64,000 nucleotides of DNA from Planctomycetota bacterium (GTDB lineage: Bacteria; Planctomycetota; Phycisphaerae; Phycisphaerales; UBA1924): positions 1 to 64,000 of the forward strand of contig CAUJHH010000040.1 of assembly GCA_963204725.1 (NCBI GenBank), written 5' to 3'. This document shows, in pieces, positions 49,972 through 60,300 of the stretch (the first letter of the stretch is position 1; every line of letters begins with the position of its first letter). The notes under the pieces are model-generated. The model was not told where the DNA came from. It ran no database searches and saw only the letters and a program-made list of their open reading frames with translations. The position numbers and the translations under genes are program-made.

Positions 49972-52353
49972 GTGCCACGCATCACCCTCCCCGACGGCTC
50001 CATCAAGTCCTTCGACGCGCCCGTCACCGCCCTCGCCGTGGCCGAGTCCATCGGGCCGCGCCTCGCGCTCGCCGCCGTCGGCTGCAAGATCGATGGCGAG
50101 CTCAGCGACCTCTCCACCCTCATCTCCTCCGACTGCTCCCTCTCCATCATCACCGAGACCCGGCGCGACGCGGGCGGCGCGACCACCCCCGATCCCGACG
50201 CCCTCTACCTCCTCCGCCACTCCGCTGCGCACGTCCTCGCCGAAGCCCTGCTCGACGTCATCAGCCCCAGGATCAAGCTCACCTACGGCCCACCCACCGA
50301 CACCGGATTCTTCTACGACGTCTGGCTCCCGCCCGGTGTCACCATCTCCTCCGACCACTTCGCCAAGGTCGAAGATCGCATCCGCGCCATCGTCGCCGAG
50401 AACCGCCCCTTCACCCGCTACGACCTTCCCGCGCCCAAGGCCCTCGCACGACTCGTCACCGAGGGCAACCCTTTCAAGGTCGAGAACGCCCTGGCGGCCT
50501 GCGCGTGCGGCGACCACTCCATCACCCCCATCCTCATGGCCATGAACGCCGCATCCGGAAACGGCGCCGCCGGAGGCCACGGCAGCGGCATCGGCGGCTC
50601 CGACAGCGGCAAGGTCATCGAAGCCCTCGCACAGATGCTCGCGCACGAGTGTGGCTGCGATGAGGCCTGCGCCGAAGACCCCAACTCCGACGCCTGTCGC
50701 GAATGCCTCGAACGCTGCCTCGAGGAGCGATTCGCCGATTGCACCCTCTCCTTCTACGCCACCGGCGAACCAGCCAACAACTGGGAAGACCTCTGCCGAG
50801 GCCCGCACGTCCCCAGCACCGGACGCATCGGCGCCGTGAAGGTCATGTCCCTCGCCTCCTCGTACTGGCGCGGCAACGAGAACAACGACCGCCTCATCCG
50901 CGTCTATGGCACCGCCTTCTTCAAGCAGAAGGACCTCGACGAGCACCTGAACCGCCTCGAAGAAGCCAAGAAGCGCGACCACCGCGCCATCGGAAAGTCC
51001 CTCCGCCTCTTCCACATCGATGAGGATGTCGGCCAGGGCCTCATCCTCTGGACCCCCAAGGGCTCCGTGATCAGGAAGGAGCTCCAGACCTTCATCGCAG
51101 CGGAGCTCCGCAAGCAGGGCTACACCGAGGTCTTTACTCCACACATTGGAAGGCTGGAGCTCTACAAGACCTCCGGCCACTTCCCCTACTACAAGGACTC
51201 GCAGTTCGCCCCCATCGTCGAGCGCAACGCCCTCGAAGAACTCTCACAGTCCGGCTGCACCTGCGCCGAGATGCTGAGCCGCGTCGAGGGCGTCGCCGAG
51301 CGCCTCGCCCGCGGCCTCAACGAACGCGCCGGCAAAGAGATCATCGCCAAGGATCGCATCCTCCCCGACGACCAGCTCGTCGACGGCTTCATGCTGAAGC
51401 CCATGAACTGCCCGCACCACGCCAAGATCTTCGGCTCCGCCCCTCACTCCTATCGCGACATGCCCGTCCGCCTCGCCGAGTTCGGCACCGTCTACCGCTG
51501 GGAGCAGTCGGGCGAGCTCAACGGCCTCACCCGCGTGCGAGGGTTTACCCAGGACGACGCCCACCTCTTCTGCACCGAGGACCAGATCCCTGCCGAGATC
51601 CAGGGCTGCCTCTCCCTCGTCAAGACGATCTTCAACGTCCTTGGCATGAAGGAGTACCGCGTCCGCGTCGGCCTCCGCGACCCCGACTCCAACAAGTACA
51701 CCGGCTCCAACGAATCATGGGACAAGGCCGAGGCCGCGTGCCTCGCCGCCGCCCAGTCCCTCGGCGTCGCCTTCACCACAGAGCCCGGCGAAGCCGCGTT
51801 CTACGGCCCCAAGATCGACTTCGTCGTCAAAGACGTCATCGGCCGCGAGTGGCAGCTCGGCACCGTCCAGGTCGATTACCAGATGGGTTATCGCTTCGAC
51901 CTCTCCTACATCGGGCCCGACAACCGCCAGCACCGCCCCGTCGTCATCCACCGCGCACCCTTCGGCTCCATGGAGCGTTTCTGCGGCGTGCTCATCGAGC
52001 ACTTCGCGGGCGCGTTCCCCACCTGGCTCAGCCCCGAACAGTGCCGCGTGCTCCCCATCTCCGACAAAACCAACGACTACGCCCACAAGGTCCTCGCCGC
52101 ACTCACCGCAGCGGGCGTCCGCGCGTCCATCGATGACGCCAACGAGCGCGTGCAGGCCAAGATCAAGGTCGCCGCGGACGAGAAGATTCCGTACCTGCTG
52201 ATCGTCGGCCCGCGTGATGCCGAGAACAACGCCGTCTCCGTCCGCGCCCGCGGCGTCGAAAAGGACCTCGGCGCCATGCCCCTCGACGCCTTCGTCTCAC
52301 GCATCAAGCAGGAGATCGAGAGCAAGGGGCTTGAGCTGGGAGTGAGGCCGTGA
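49972..52353 (+). CDS. thrS: Threonyl-tRNA synthetase
   Basis: 793 residues, about 130-150 more than usual. TGS domain at the start (RITLPDGSIKSF), editing domain with HSAAH (83-87) and CRGPHVPSTG (275-284), catalytic core with zinc ligands Cys in KPMNCPHH, His in TQDDAHLFC and His in VIHRAPFGSMERF, and the C-terminal anticodon-binding domain. A Cys-rich insert (about 175-257) sits inside the editing domain and a second, shorter one with SGCTCAE in the core. GTG start at 49972 with AAGGA eight bases before. Confidence 0.95.
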   Translation: MPRITLPDGSIKSFDAPVTALAVAESIGPRLALAAVGCKIDGELSDLSTLISSDCSLSIITETRRDAGGATTPDPDALYLLRHSAAHVLAEALLDVISPRIKLTYGPPTDTGFFYDVWLPPGVTISSDHFAKVEDRIRAIVAENRPFTRYDLPAPKALARLVTEGNPFKVENALAACACGDHSITPILMAMNAASGNGAAGGHGSGIGGSDSGKVIEALAQMLAHECGCDEACAEDPNSDACRECLERCLEERFADCTLSFYATGEPANNWEDLCRGPHVPSTGRIGAVKVMSLASSYWRGNENNDRLIRVYGTAFFKQKDLDEHLNRLEEAKKRDHRAIGKSLRLFHIDEDVGQGLILWTPKGSVIRKELQTFIAAELRKQGYTEVFTPHIGRLELYKTSGHFPYYKDSQFAPIVERNALEELSQSGCTCAEMLSRVEGVAERLARGLNERAGKEIIAKDRILPDDQLVDGFMLKPMNCPHHAKIFGSAPHSYRDMPVRLAEFGTVYRWEQSGELNGLTRVRGFTQDDAHLFCTEDQIPAEIQGCLSLVKTIFNVLGMKEYRVRVGLRDPDSNKYTGSNESWDKAEAACLAAAQSLGVAFTTEPGEAAFYGPKIDFVVKDVIGREWQLGTVQVDYQMGYRFDLSYIGPDNRQHRPVVIHRAPFGSMERFCGVLIEHFAGAFPTWLSPEQCRVLPISDKTNDYAHKVLAALTAAGVRASIDDANERVQAKIKVAADEKIPYLLIVGPRDAENNAVSVRARGVEKDLGAMPLDAFVSRIKQEIESKGLELGVRP

Positions 52354-52474
52354 GTCGCACTCTCAACTTGGGCGACTCACAAGTTGAGCTCCCTCGCGGC
52401 TGGACTGTTGCTGCACAGAAGGCACGCAGCATTGAAGAATTGATCTATCAGGTTTCCAAATTGAGCCAGAGCGG

Positions 52475-53701
52475 ATGGAATCACAGAGGCGAACCACGGT
52501 GGTACTCGCAGGCTATCCCATCGCTCGGCCGCAATCTACGCAACGGCCTTCTAACAATGCCGGCAAGTCAACAATCATGGCGGCCATATGCGCGTTTTAT
52601 GATCATGAACCGTTCAAGTACAAGAAGGCTCGTGACTGGCCCCACGAACACGCAGATGGGGATGAGGCATGGGTAGAGGTTGAGTTTGAGCTTACATCCG
52701 AGGAGGCAACATGCGCCAAGGAAGAGTATGTCCTCGAAGGAAACCGGCTTCGCGTACGAAGGTATCTCCACAGTGAAATTGTGGCCCACGATGGCAAGTC
52801 GCGAGCTGGCGCATTGTTCGCGCATACTCGCGATGGCCTGACCCATGCGGATTTTTTCTACGGCGAACGTAACGTCGGAAAAGGAAAACTTGGAAGGGTT
52901 ATTTACGTTCCGGCTGTGAGCCGTGTCGAGGATCATGCCAAGCTGTCAGGCCCATCGGCATTAAGGGATTTGCTGACGGAGATTATGAAAGATATTGTGG
53001 CAACAGGATCCGCGTATGGCAAGCTTGGCGAGGCATTTAATGAGTTTGGTCGTGACGTTCGCGCTGACAGTACAGCCGGGGGTCGATCAATCAATGGTCT
53101 TGAGGACGCTATCAACAGAGAGATGAGTGGATGGGACATCCAGTTCTCGATCGACGTTCGGCCGCCCGATTCTGGTGAGTTGATTAAGTCGCTTAGCAAT
53201 TACTCTGTGTGCGAATGTGACTCCAGCCATAAATTGTCGGCGGAAGATTTTGGCAGTGGTTTTCAGCGTCAGTTCATATTTACTTTGATAACACTACGCG
53301 ACACATACACCGAACCGAGAAAGAAGGTCGCAAGAACAACATTTTCACCAGATCTTGTGATACTGTTGTTTGAGGAGCCAGAAGCATTTCTTCATCCGTC
53401 TCAGCAAGAATCGCTCTCAAACGCCTTGCGTCAATTGGCGAGTGCCGGTGTGATGCAGGTCATGTGTTCCACGCATTCTTCTCACTTTGTGAGCAATCAT
53501 TCAAGCGATCTTTGTGCAATCGTGCGTGTCGAACGAGTTGGCAGGAGAGTCCGGACGTTTCAGCTCACGCGAACAGCGTGGGATGATATTCTTCAGCCCG
53601 CTAGTTCTGACGGCGACGATGTTGAGGCAGCGGAGCGTGCTAGGTATTTTCTGTGGCTGAATCCCGATCGATGTGGAGCACTCTTTGCTAAGATCCCCTA
53701 A
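52475..53701 (+). pseudogene. OLD-family ATP-dependent endonuclease remnant
   Basis: AAA/ABC-type ATPase half of an OLD-family nuclease: Walker A remnant SNNAGKST (residues 26-33), ABC-signature-like LSAEDFGSGFQRQ, Walker B VILLFEEPEAFLHP, and the H-loop STHSSHF. The protein stops at FLWLNPDRCGALFAKIP, the point where family members continue into the Toprim nuclease domain (VLLVEG). The stop codon TAA is inside the inverted repeat of the following IS. The N-terminal strand before Walker A is also scrambled, with another frame open at 52350-52676. Low GC. OLD nucleases act in phage defence; this copy is likely inactive. Confidence 0.8.
53689..53691. repeat. Possible target duplication TAA, left
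   Basis: TAA directly before the left inverted repeat, matched by TAA at 54566-54568. A three-base match can arise by chance. Confidence 0.4.
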
Positions 53702-54565
53702 CACAATGGCATCTGGATTGCGGTGAGTTCGTCGTGCAAGGAGGCACGACATGGCCAAGCCGCTCCTGGAAGACGAGTTGTGGGAGATCATCGAGCCGGT
53801 CATCCCTGTCAAGCCGCGCAGGTTCAAGCATCCGGGGCGCAAGAGAGTGCCCGACCGCGCGTGCCTCACCGGCATTCTCTTCGTCCTCGTCACCGGCATC
53901 CCCTGGGAGTACCTTCCCAAGGAGATGGGTTGCGGCAGCGGCATGACCTGCTGGCGTCGGCTCGCCGAGTGGCAACGCGAGGGCGTCTGGCAGAAGCTCC
54001 ACGAGATCCTGCTCGCCAGGCTCAATGCCGCGGGACGGATCGACTGGTCGCGTGCCGCGGTGGACTCGGGAACGGTTCGCGCTGTCGGGGGGGCGAGCTG
54101 ACCGGCCCGAACCCCACGGACCGCAGGAAACCCGGCTCGAAACACCACATCGTGACCGATGCACGCGGCACGCCGCTGGTCGCGCAGATCACCGCTGCCA
54201 ACGTGCCCGATGGCGTGCCGCTCTTGGACCTGATCGACGCGATCCCGCCGATCAAGGGGCGTGTCGGTGCGCCGCGGCGTCGTCCGGATGCGGTGGTGGC
54301 CGACAAGGCGTACCACTCGAACTTCCGCGAGGTGATGCTCAACGTCATGGGGATCGAGCCGCTGCTGCCGCGACGCGGGACGGATGAGGACCGGGGACTG
54401 GGTGTGCTACGCTGGGTGGTCGAGCGGACCATCGCGTGGCTGCACCAGTTCCGGCGGCTGCGCATCCGCTACGAACGCCGCGCCGACATCCATCAGGCGT
54501 TCCTCTCCATCGGATGCCTCATCATCTGCTACAGAACACTCAAGCCGTCATTGTGATAGGGGCTC
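53692..54565 (+). mobile_element. IS5-family insertion sequence, IS427/IS1031-like
   Basis: 874 bp. Terminal inverted repeats: left GATCCCCTAACACAATGGCA (53692-53711), right complement GAGCCCCTATCACAATGACG (54565-54546), 16 of 20 positions equal. Flanked by TAA on both sides, consistent with a TNA target. Encodes a DDE transposase in two overlapping frames. Confidence 0.85.
53751..54556 (+). CDS. IS5-family transposase (two frames, -1 frameshift at G7)
   Basis: Frame A (53751-54101, 116 residues) has MAKPLLEDELWEIIEPVIP and CRRLAEWQREGVW, with the first catalytic Asp in AAVDSGTVRAVGG. Frame B continues with TGPNPTDRRKPGSKHHIVTD, the second Asp in VVADKAYHS and the Glu in WVVERTIAWLHQFRRLRIRYERR, to a stop at 54556. 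The frames join at GGGGGGG (54087-54093) by a -1 shift, giving about 268 residues. IS427-group elements are known to use such programmed shifts. GGAGG eight bases before the ATG. Likely functional. Confidence 0.87.
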
Positions 54566-54580
54566 TAAGCATCGCTCGGC

Positions 54581-55030
54581 TCAAGCGCCCTCGCAGATCC
54601 GTTTGAGCGCGGCAAGGTCCGACGCCAGGCACCTGTGCATCGTGCGTTTCATCATCGGCGCGAGCGTTGCGCCCATGATTCTCGCCACGATCGTGCGGGG
54701 TGTGCCGCCGAACATCATGGTGACCTCGGTGGTGCCGGGCGCGGTCTCCTTGAATTCGAACGAGGAGCGATAGAAGGTGCCGCAGGACTCCGAGCCGACC
54801 GCGTAGAACTCCGGAGCGCGGAACTCGGTGATCTCCAGCGTCTCGGTGTGCTCCCTGCCGAACATCAAGCGCGTCTCACGCCATTTGGTGCCGGTACCGA
54901 CCGGCCCGTCGCCGAGCATCTCGATGCGTGTGATCCCCTCGATCCGCTGCGCGGCGTTTGGGATGTCGCTGAACACGCCGAAAACGCGCTCCCTGCCCGC
55001 TCCGATCGTGATCGACTCGGAGATCTTCAT
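54581..55030 (-). CDS. SRPBCC-family (START-like) protein
   Basis: 149 residues. Fold start MKISESITIGAGRERVFGVFSDIPNAAQRIEGITRIEMLGDGPVG is typical of polyketide-cyclase/AHA1-like SRPBCC proteins, with a hydrophobic ligand pocket. Ligand unknown. It ends 15 bases right of the IS and may be the last gene of the minus-strand run from 64 kb. Confidence 0.85.
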   Translation of the reverse strand: MKISESITIGAGRERVFGVFSDIPNAAQRIEGITRIEMLGDGPVGTGTKWRETRLMFGREHTETLEITEFRAPEFYAVGSESCGTFYRSSFEFKETAPGTTEVTMMFGGTPRTIVARIMGATLAPMMKRTMHRCLASDLAALKRICEGA

Positions 55031-55060
55031 GTCAGAGCTTCCTTGTGGGATCCATCCGCG

Positions 55061-55735
55061 TCACTTCACGCCACCGAGCCGCTCGCGAATCCGCTCGGCG
55101 AGGCGTGCCGCGAGCGCATCGTCTCGCTGCCGGGCTACGGCGTAGGTCGGCTGCATTCCGCGCGCGATGAGGTCCGGATCCTGGTACGTCGTGCTCTGCC
55201 GAATCGACGAGGTCTCGAGGCGCCGACCCGGGCGGTGCATCCGATCGATCACGACGTCCACGTGCATCACCAGTTGGCCCGCGTCCGTTCGCAGGTCCTC
55301 TTCCATTCCCGCCATCCGCGAGCCGTCGGCGAGCACCCCGTCACGCGGCACAGCGATTGCCGAGCCGTCCGCAGACGCCTCGGCCTCGAACGCGGGCTCG
55401 GCCCCCGGGCGAGCGAAGACGATCCGCACCCGCCGGTCCTGCTGGTTCATCAGGTCACGCCACTCCTGCCCGAGCGTGCTCTGCACCGGGTCCGCCGGAT
55501 TCGCCAGTCCCACGCTGAATCGCGGTTCCGATGTGATCACCCCTGCCCGCGCGTCTACGCGATCGAGCGTGAAGTCGTAGTCGCGCAGCGTCTCGCGCGC
55601 CGCGTCGAAGGCCTCGGAGTACTTCCCCGGCTCAACATCAACGACCCGCGACGTCGCGTGGCTGGAAGCGCACCCGCTACCGAGTGCGGCATACGCCGCC
55701 ACGCCGACCGAGAGCCACAAAGAGGATCTCACCAT
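55061..55735 (-). CDS. Lipoprotein of unknown function
   Basis: 224 residues with lipoprotein signal (ALGSGC). The body is alpha/beta with EAFDAARETLRDYDFTLDRVDARAGVITSEPRFS, the compact fold also present in the lipoprotein at 29982, which suggests remote kinship. The Arg-rich C-terminal third (ARLAERIRERLGGVK) is helical. Family unknown to me. Confidence 0.78.
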   Translation of the reverse strand: MVRSSLWLSVGVAAYAALGSGCASSHATSRVVDVEPGKYSEAFDAARETLRDYDFTLDRVDARAGVITSEPRFSVGLANPADPVQSTLGQEWRDLMNQQDRRVRIVFARPGAEPAFEAEASADGSAIAVPRDGVLADGSRMAGMEEDLRTDAGQLVMHVDVVIDRMHRPGRRLETSSIRQSTTYQDPDLIARGMQPTYAVARQRDDALAARLAERIRERLGGVK

Positions 55736-55817
55736 GGCGACACTCTATCGCGCCGCCATCGGCCCCGCCCGGGGCGTCACACGCCATCAAGCCGCCCCCC
55801 CGTGCGCTCTGCCAGGC

Positions 55818-57119
55818 TCAGCACCCGTTGCCGAAAGCGTCGAGGAAGTCCAGGAAGTCCAGGATGTCAACGCCCGTGTCGCCGTTCCGGTCCGCGTTGC
55901 CGAAGGCGCCGCACGGAGCCGGCTCTCCCTCGCAGTCCGCGAAATCCTGCAGGAAGTCGAGAAAGTCAAGGATGTCGACCAGGCCATCGCAGTTGTAGTT
56001 CGAAGGGCAGATGTGCACCAGCGCCGCATCGCTCTCGATGCCGAGCGGCGCGGTGACAAGGTCGACCAGGCGCACGCTGTACTCGGCCTCGTCGGCCACC
56101 GAGAAGTTCGAGATCGTTATCGAGTCGGTCCCCGATCCCGAGATCGTGGAGCCGGTCCCCGTCGGTCCGTCCGCCAGATCAACCCAGAGCCCCGAAACGA
56201 GTCGGCGCCACCGGTAGAGGGGCGAGCCGCCGGCATCGCCGACGGTGAGGACCGCCGCACCACCCTCGCATGCAACGGTCTCCGAGGGCTGCGTATGGAT
56301 GCGCGGCGGGAGCGGGCCGATCGCGAAGCCCTCGAGCTGGACCCCATCCTGAAAGTCAACCACGTTCACATAAGTGTTGCCAACGAGCTCGACAAGTCGG
56401 TTGTTGGTGCCGCCAATGAAGTAGATCTTGCCGGTGACCGGGTGGATCGCGGCGTCCCAGAACGACGCGGTGCTGGGCGGCGTCGCGAAGTTCGCAAACG
56501 TCGGGGCCGGGAAGAGCGTCGCGAGTTGGACGACGCGATTCGAAGCAGTGCGATTGAGATCGAAGAACAGGTCTCGCGTGCCGTCGGAGGCGATCTCGTC
56601 AAGATCACCCTGCGCGGGCGTGGCCGTGGCGTTTCCGAGGATCGTTCCGCTCTCGTTCATGATCGCCACCGAAGTCGTCGCGAACGTGCCGTAGTTGCCG
56701 TAGGTGATCAGGATCGCGTTGTGGCGGGGGGACCACTCCAGCCCTTCTGTGTATCGATTGGTGAGCGGCGCGCCGAGCGGGATCGCCGTGATCGTGCCGG
56801 TGAGCGGATCGACGGCGAAATACTTCGACGTGGTGTTCTGGTCTTTCCAGAAGCTGACGATGAGCCGGTTGCCCGGGAGCGTGGCTATCGCGAAGAGGCG
56901 GCCAAATCCGGGCGGGGCGGGAATCGACATATACGGCTCGGTCGCGCCGGTCACCAGATCGACGATCCGGAGCTGACTCACCCCGCCGACCACAGGCGTG
57001 GAGCCGACCGCATCCAGCACCGGGACACCCCGTGAGTCCTGTGCGATCGCGGGTGCCGTGAGCGAGCCCAGAAGGACGGGCAGGAAACAACGGATCGAGG
57101 ACGCATGACGAATCGACAT
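55818..57119 (-). CDS. Secreted beta-propeller-like protein with Gly-Cys dockerin tail
   Basis: 433 residues. Signal peptide (LLGSLTAPAIA-Q), a domain of short repeats with Phe/Asp/Gly (LFAIATLPGNRLIV, IHPVTGKIYFIGGTNNRLVEL) that looks like a propeller, an Ig-like segment, and a C-terminal pair of Ca-loop repeats: NYNCDGLVDILDFLDFLQDF and NADRNGDTGVDILDFLDFLDAF, ending FGNGC. Start at 57119 is chosen because GGAGG sits 7-8 bases upstream. Confidence 0.87.
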   Translation of the reverse strand: MSIRHASSIRCFLPVLLGSLTAPAIAQDSRGVPVLDAVGSTPVVGGVSQLRIVDLVTGATEPYMSIPAPPGFGRLFAIATLPGNRLIVSFWKDQNTTSKYFAVDPLTGTITAIPLGAPLTNRYTEGLEWSPRHNAILITYGNYGTFATTSVAIMNESGTILGNATATPAQGDLDEIASDGTRDLFFDLNRTASNRVVQLATLFPAPTFANFATPPSTASFWDAAIHPVTGKIYFIGGTNNRLVELVGNTYVNVVDFQDGVQLEGFAIGPLPPRIHTQPSETVACEGGAAVLTVGDAGGSPLYRWRRLVSGLWVDLADGPTGTGSTISGSGTDSITISNFSVADEAEYSVRLVDLVTAPLGIESDAALVHICPSNYNCDGLVDILDFLDFLQDFADCEGEPAPCGAFGNADRNGDTGVDILDFLDFLDAFGNGC

Positions 57120-57357
57120 GACCGAACCCTCCATGCCCCCAACGCGGCGCGTCGAGCGCGACCGGGAACCCAAGCCGAAGTTCGCACCGAAACTCCCGGC
57201 GGAACCTCCCCCGAGGGGGTTTCCGGAAGGAGAAAGCCCGTCGACCCCGCCGGGCGCGCGGCCGCGTGATGAGTTTCCGGAGTTTCTTCCGGTACGTCCA
57301 GTGAGTATCGCTTCATGTCCGTCGTCGGGACGCGGCAGATCCTCGTGTTATCGGCCC

Positions 57358-60300
57358 TCAGCACCCACTGCCGAAGGATTCGAGGAAGTCGAGGAAGTCG
57401 AGAATGTCCACGGTGGTGTCCCCGTTGGTGTCCGCCTCGGCACCGCTCGCACCGGCGCACGGGCCCGGCAGGCCGCTGCACGATCCGAACGAGTCGAGGA
57501 AGTCCAAGAAGTCCTGCACGTCGATGACGCCATCCCCATTGACGTCCGCCGTTGGTCCGAGCGGGATCGAAAGATACTGTCGCTCCGCGACGCCCGCCAG
57601 ATTCGGAGCGCGTCCGAGCGTCGTTGTGGACCAGTCGCCCGGCAGCCCCGGCAGAATCTGATTGCCCCACCGGCCATCGTCGCCCGTCACCAGCGTCGCC
57701 AGCGCGAGGACGCGCCCGCAGCCGCTGGTTCCGATGTCGAGCACGGCGTCGGGAACGAAAAACTCAAATCCGGTTGTCGCGCTCGGCGCGCCGGACGCGG
57801 ATGATCCCGTCACGCCCGCTGCATTGCTGTTGTCCATTGCCACCAGCACGCCCTGGTTTCCCTGTCCATCGCTGAGCGAGCCTTCGCCTGAGCCGACGCT
57901 GCCTCGACCGAGAAAGGTCTTGGTTGCACTTGCGCCCGCGGTCATTGTCGCCATATCGACGTAGATACTTCCCCCGAACGTATTGATGAAAAGCAGGCGA
58001 TCGGGCGCGAATGGCGCATCCATCACCGTTCCTGTCAGATCGCGCAGCCCGCCGGGAGGCGGATCGAGGCTCGAAGTGTTGATGGTCTCCTGGCCCCCTC
58101 CGGTGGAGTCAAGGAAGAGCGCGAGTGCTGTTCCGTCTTGCGCGAGATTCCCCGTGATCCCGATGCGGATGCCCCCCGGCTCGCGCACAGCGAAGAACCG
58201 GTTGAGCTCACTCACGTTGTCACCGAACGAGGTCGGCTGCGTTTGCGTCGCGCGGATCTCGCTCGACCGGAACGCCGGCGGGATGTAGCGCCCGTCGATC
58301 TCCCTCGGGTCCACCGGCGGCACATCACCACAATCAAACGGACTATCGGGTGGTTCGATCTGCAATGCGATCTCGGAGCCATCCACGCCGCTCGCTCCGA
58401 CCTCAAAGCCGTCCGCGAGGAGCAGGCGCACACGCAGCGTGCGTGTGGGGCGGGCCCGCGAGCCCTCCTCGGTCGCGACGGAGACCGTCACGGTGTCGCC
58501 GCCGCGCACAGCCTGGTACGTGGTCTTGAGAAGGTCGCCGCTCTGGTAGCCGAAGCCATCGCCGGCATCTTCGTACAGCGTGCCGCTCGCGGTGCCATCC
58601 GTATCGAGCGCGACAAGCAGCGTCACCTCGGACAGGTATCCATCTCTGGTGCTCTGGATGATCGGCCCGCTCGGCACGATGCTGCCGCCGACGAGGTAGA
58701 GGTGGGGGAGTTCCGGTTCGCAGATGTCGCTGGGTGAGCCCGGAGTCGCGCTTTGTGCAAAGCCAAAGCGGTACAGCGGCGTGGTCATGGGCGGGCGAAC
58801 GGGTGTGGCGCCCTGCGAGGTCGCCGCAGCAACGACCACCCCTTCACCGAGCATGAAGGCGTCGTCCCATGTGCGGAGGGCGACATTGGTTGGCTCGGCC
58901 ATGAAGAGCGGGCGGGCGATCGGCAGCCCGATCTCGTGGGCCTCGTGCGCCAGCGTGTAGATGTGAGGCAGGAGCCGATACCGGCGCTGGAGCGCGAGTC
59001 GCGCGATGCGCTCAACACTCGCGCCGAAGGCCCATGGCTCTTTGTCGATGTTGCCCGTGGCGGTGTGGCCGCGTGCAAAGGGGAGCATCGCGCCGATGCC
59101 CATCCAGCGCGCGAACTGCTGAGCACTTCCCGCCCCGATGAAGCCGCCAATGTCCGGCCCGACGTGCGGCTGGCCCGACAGCCCGATGTTCAGGACGTTT
59201 GAGATCGACATGTCCACATGCGACCAGTCCGCCGAGTTATCCCCGGTCCACGTCGCGGCGTACCTCTGGCCGCCCATGTAGTTGGCGCGAGTGAGCACGA
59301 ACGGGCGCAGGGTAGGACGGGCGAGCAGCATCCCCTCGCGCGTGGCGCGTGCCATCTGCATGCCATAGACGTTGTGGTATCGCGCGTGCGGGCCGTTCCC
59401 ACCGAGCGCCGAATCGGCGCGATGGATGTTGTTCTCCGGCATCGTCTTGCTGCCGACGAAGACCGCCGGCTCATTCATGTCGTTCCAGACGCCGTCGATC
59501 CCGGTTGCGAGAAAGGACGGGTAGAGCGACGCCCACCACGCGCGGGCCGAAGAGCGCGTGAAGTCCACGAACACGCTGTCGCCGGGCCACACGGGGCCGA
59601 CATAGTCGCCAACGCCGCTGGAGTTCTTCACCCAGTGGTTCCCGGCCGTTCCCTGGTCATAGACGAAGTATCCGGCTTCGCGCTTGATGTGCGGATCAAC
59701 GATGGCGACGGAGCGAAAGTCGATCGCGTCGAGTGAGGCATCGAGCGCGGCAGGATTCGAGAATGTCACCGGATTGAAGGTGAACATCCGGTACCCGTTC
59801 ATGTAGTCGATGTCCATCCAGATCACGTCGGCCGGGATCTGGCGCGTGCGAAACTCTGAGGCGACCTCCAGCACCCGTGACGCCGGCGTGTAGGAGTAGC
59901 GACACTGGTGGTACCCGAGCGCCCACAAGGGAGGCATGAACGGCTTGCCCGTGACCTCCGCCAGCGAGATCACTACATCGCGCGGCGAGCCCCGCTCGAT
60001 CACGTACACGGGCACGCTCGGGCCGCTCGATGTCACAATGATCTCGCCCGTTGACGGGCCGGAGCAGTCGATCTCTGTCCGGTAGGTGGTGTCGAGGAGC
60101 GCGCCGAACGAGGTTCCGTCCGCTCGGACAACGAGCACCCATGGATGCGCCTCGTAGAGAGACTCAGCGTTCTCGTTCCATCCATAGGCGTCGGTGTTCC
60201 ACAGAATCGTGCGGCGTCCCGTGCGCTCGAGAGGCCCGCCGACGAAGCCAGTGCCGTAGATCGAAGCGCCGGGCGGCACATCGAGCGTTACGCGCCGGCG

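Noticed and set aside
52350-52676. 108-residue ORF overlapping the thrS stop (GTGA)
   Set aside because: Coupled start is suggestive, but the second half reads Walker-A codons in the wrong frame (LTMPASQQS for NNAGKST). I treat it as part of the decayed OLD locus, though its first 40 residues could be a real peptide.
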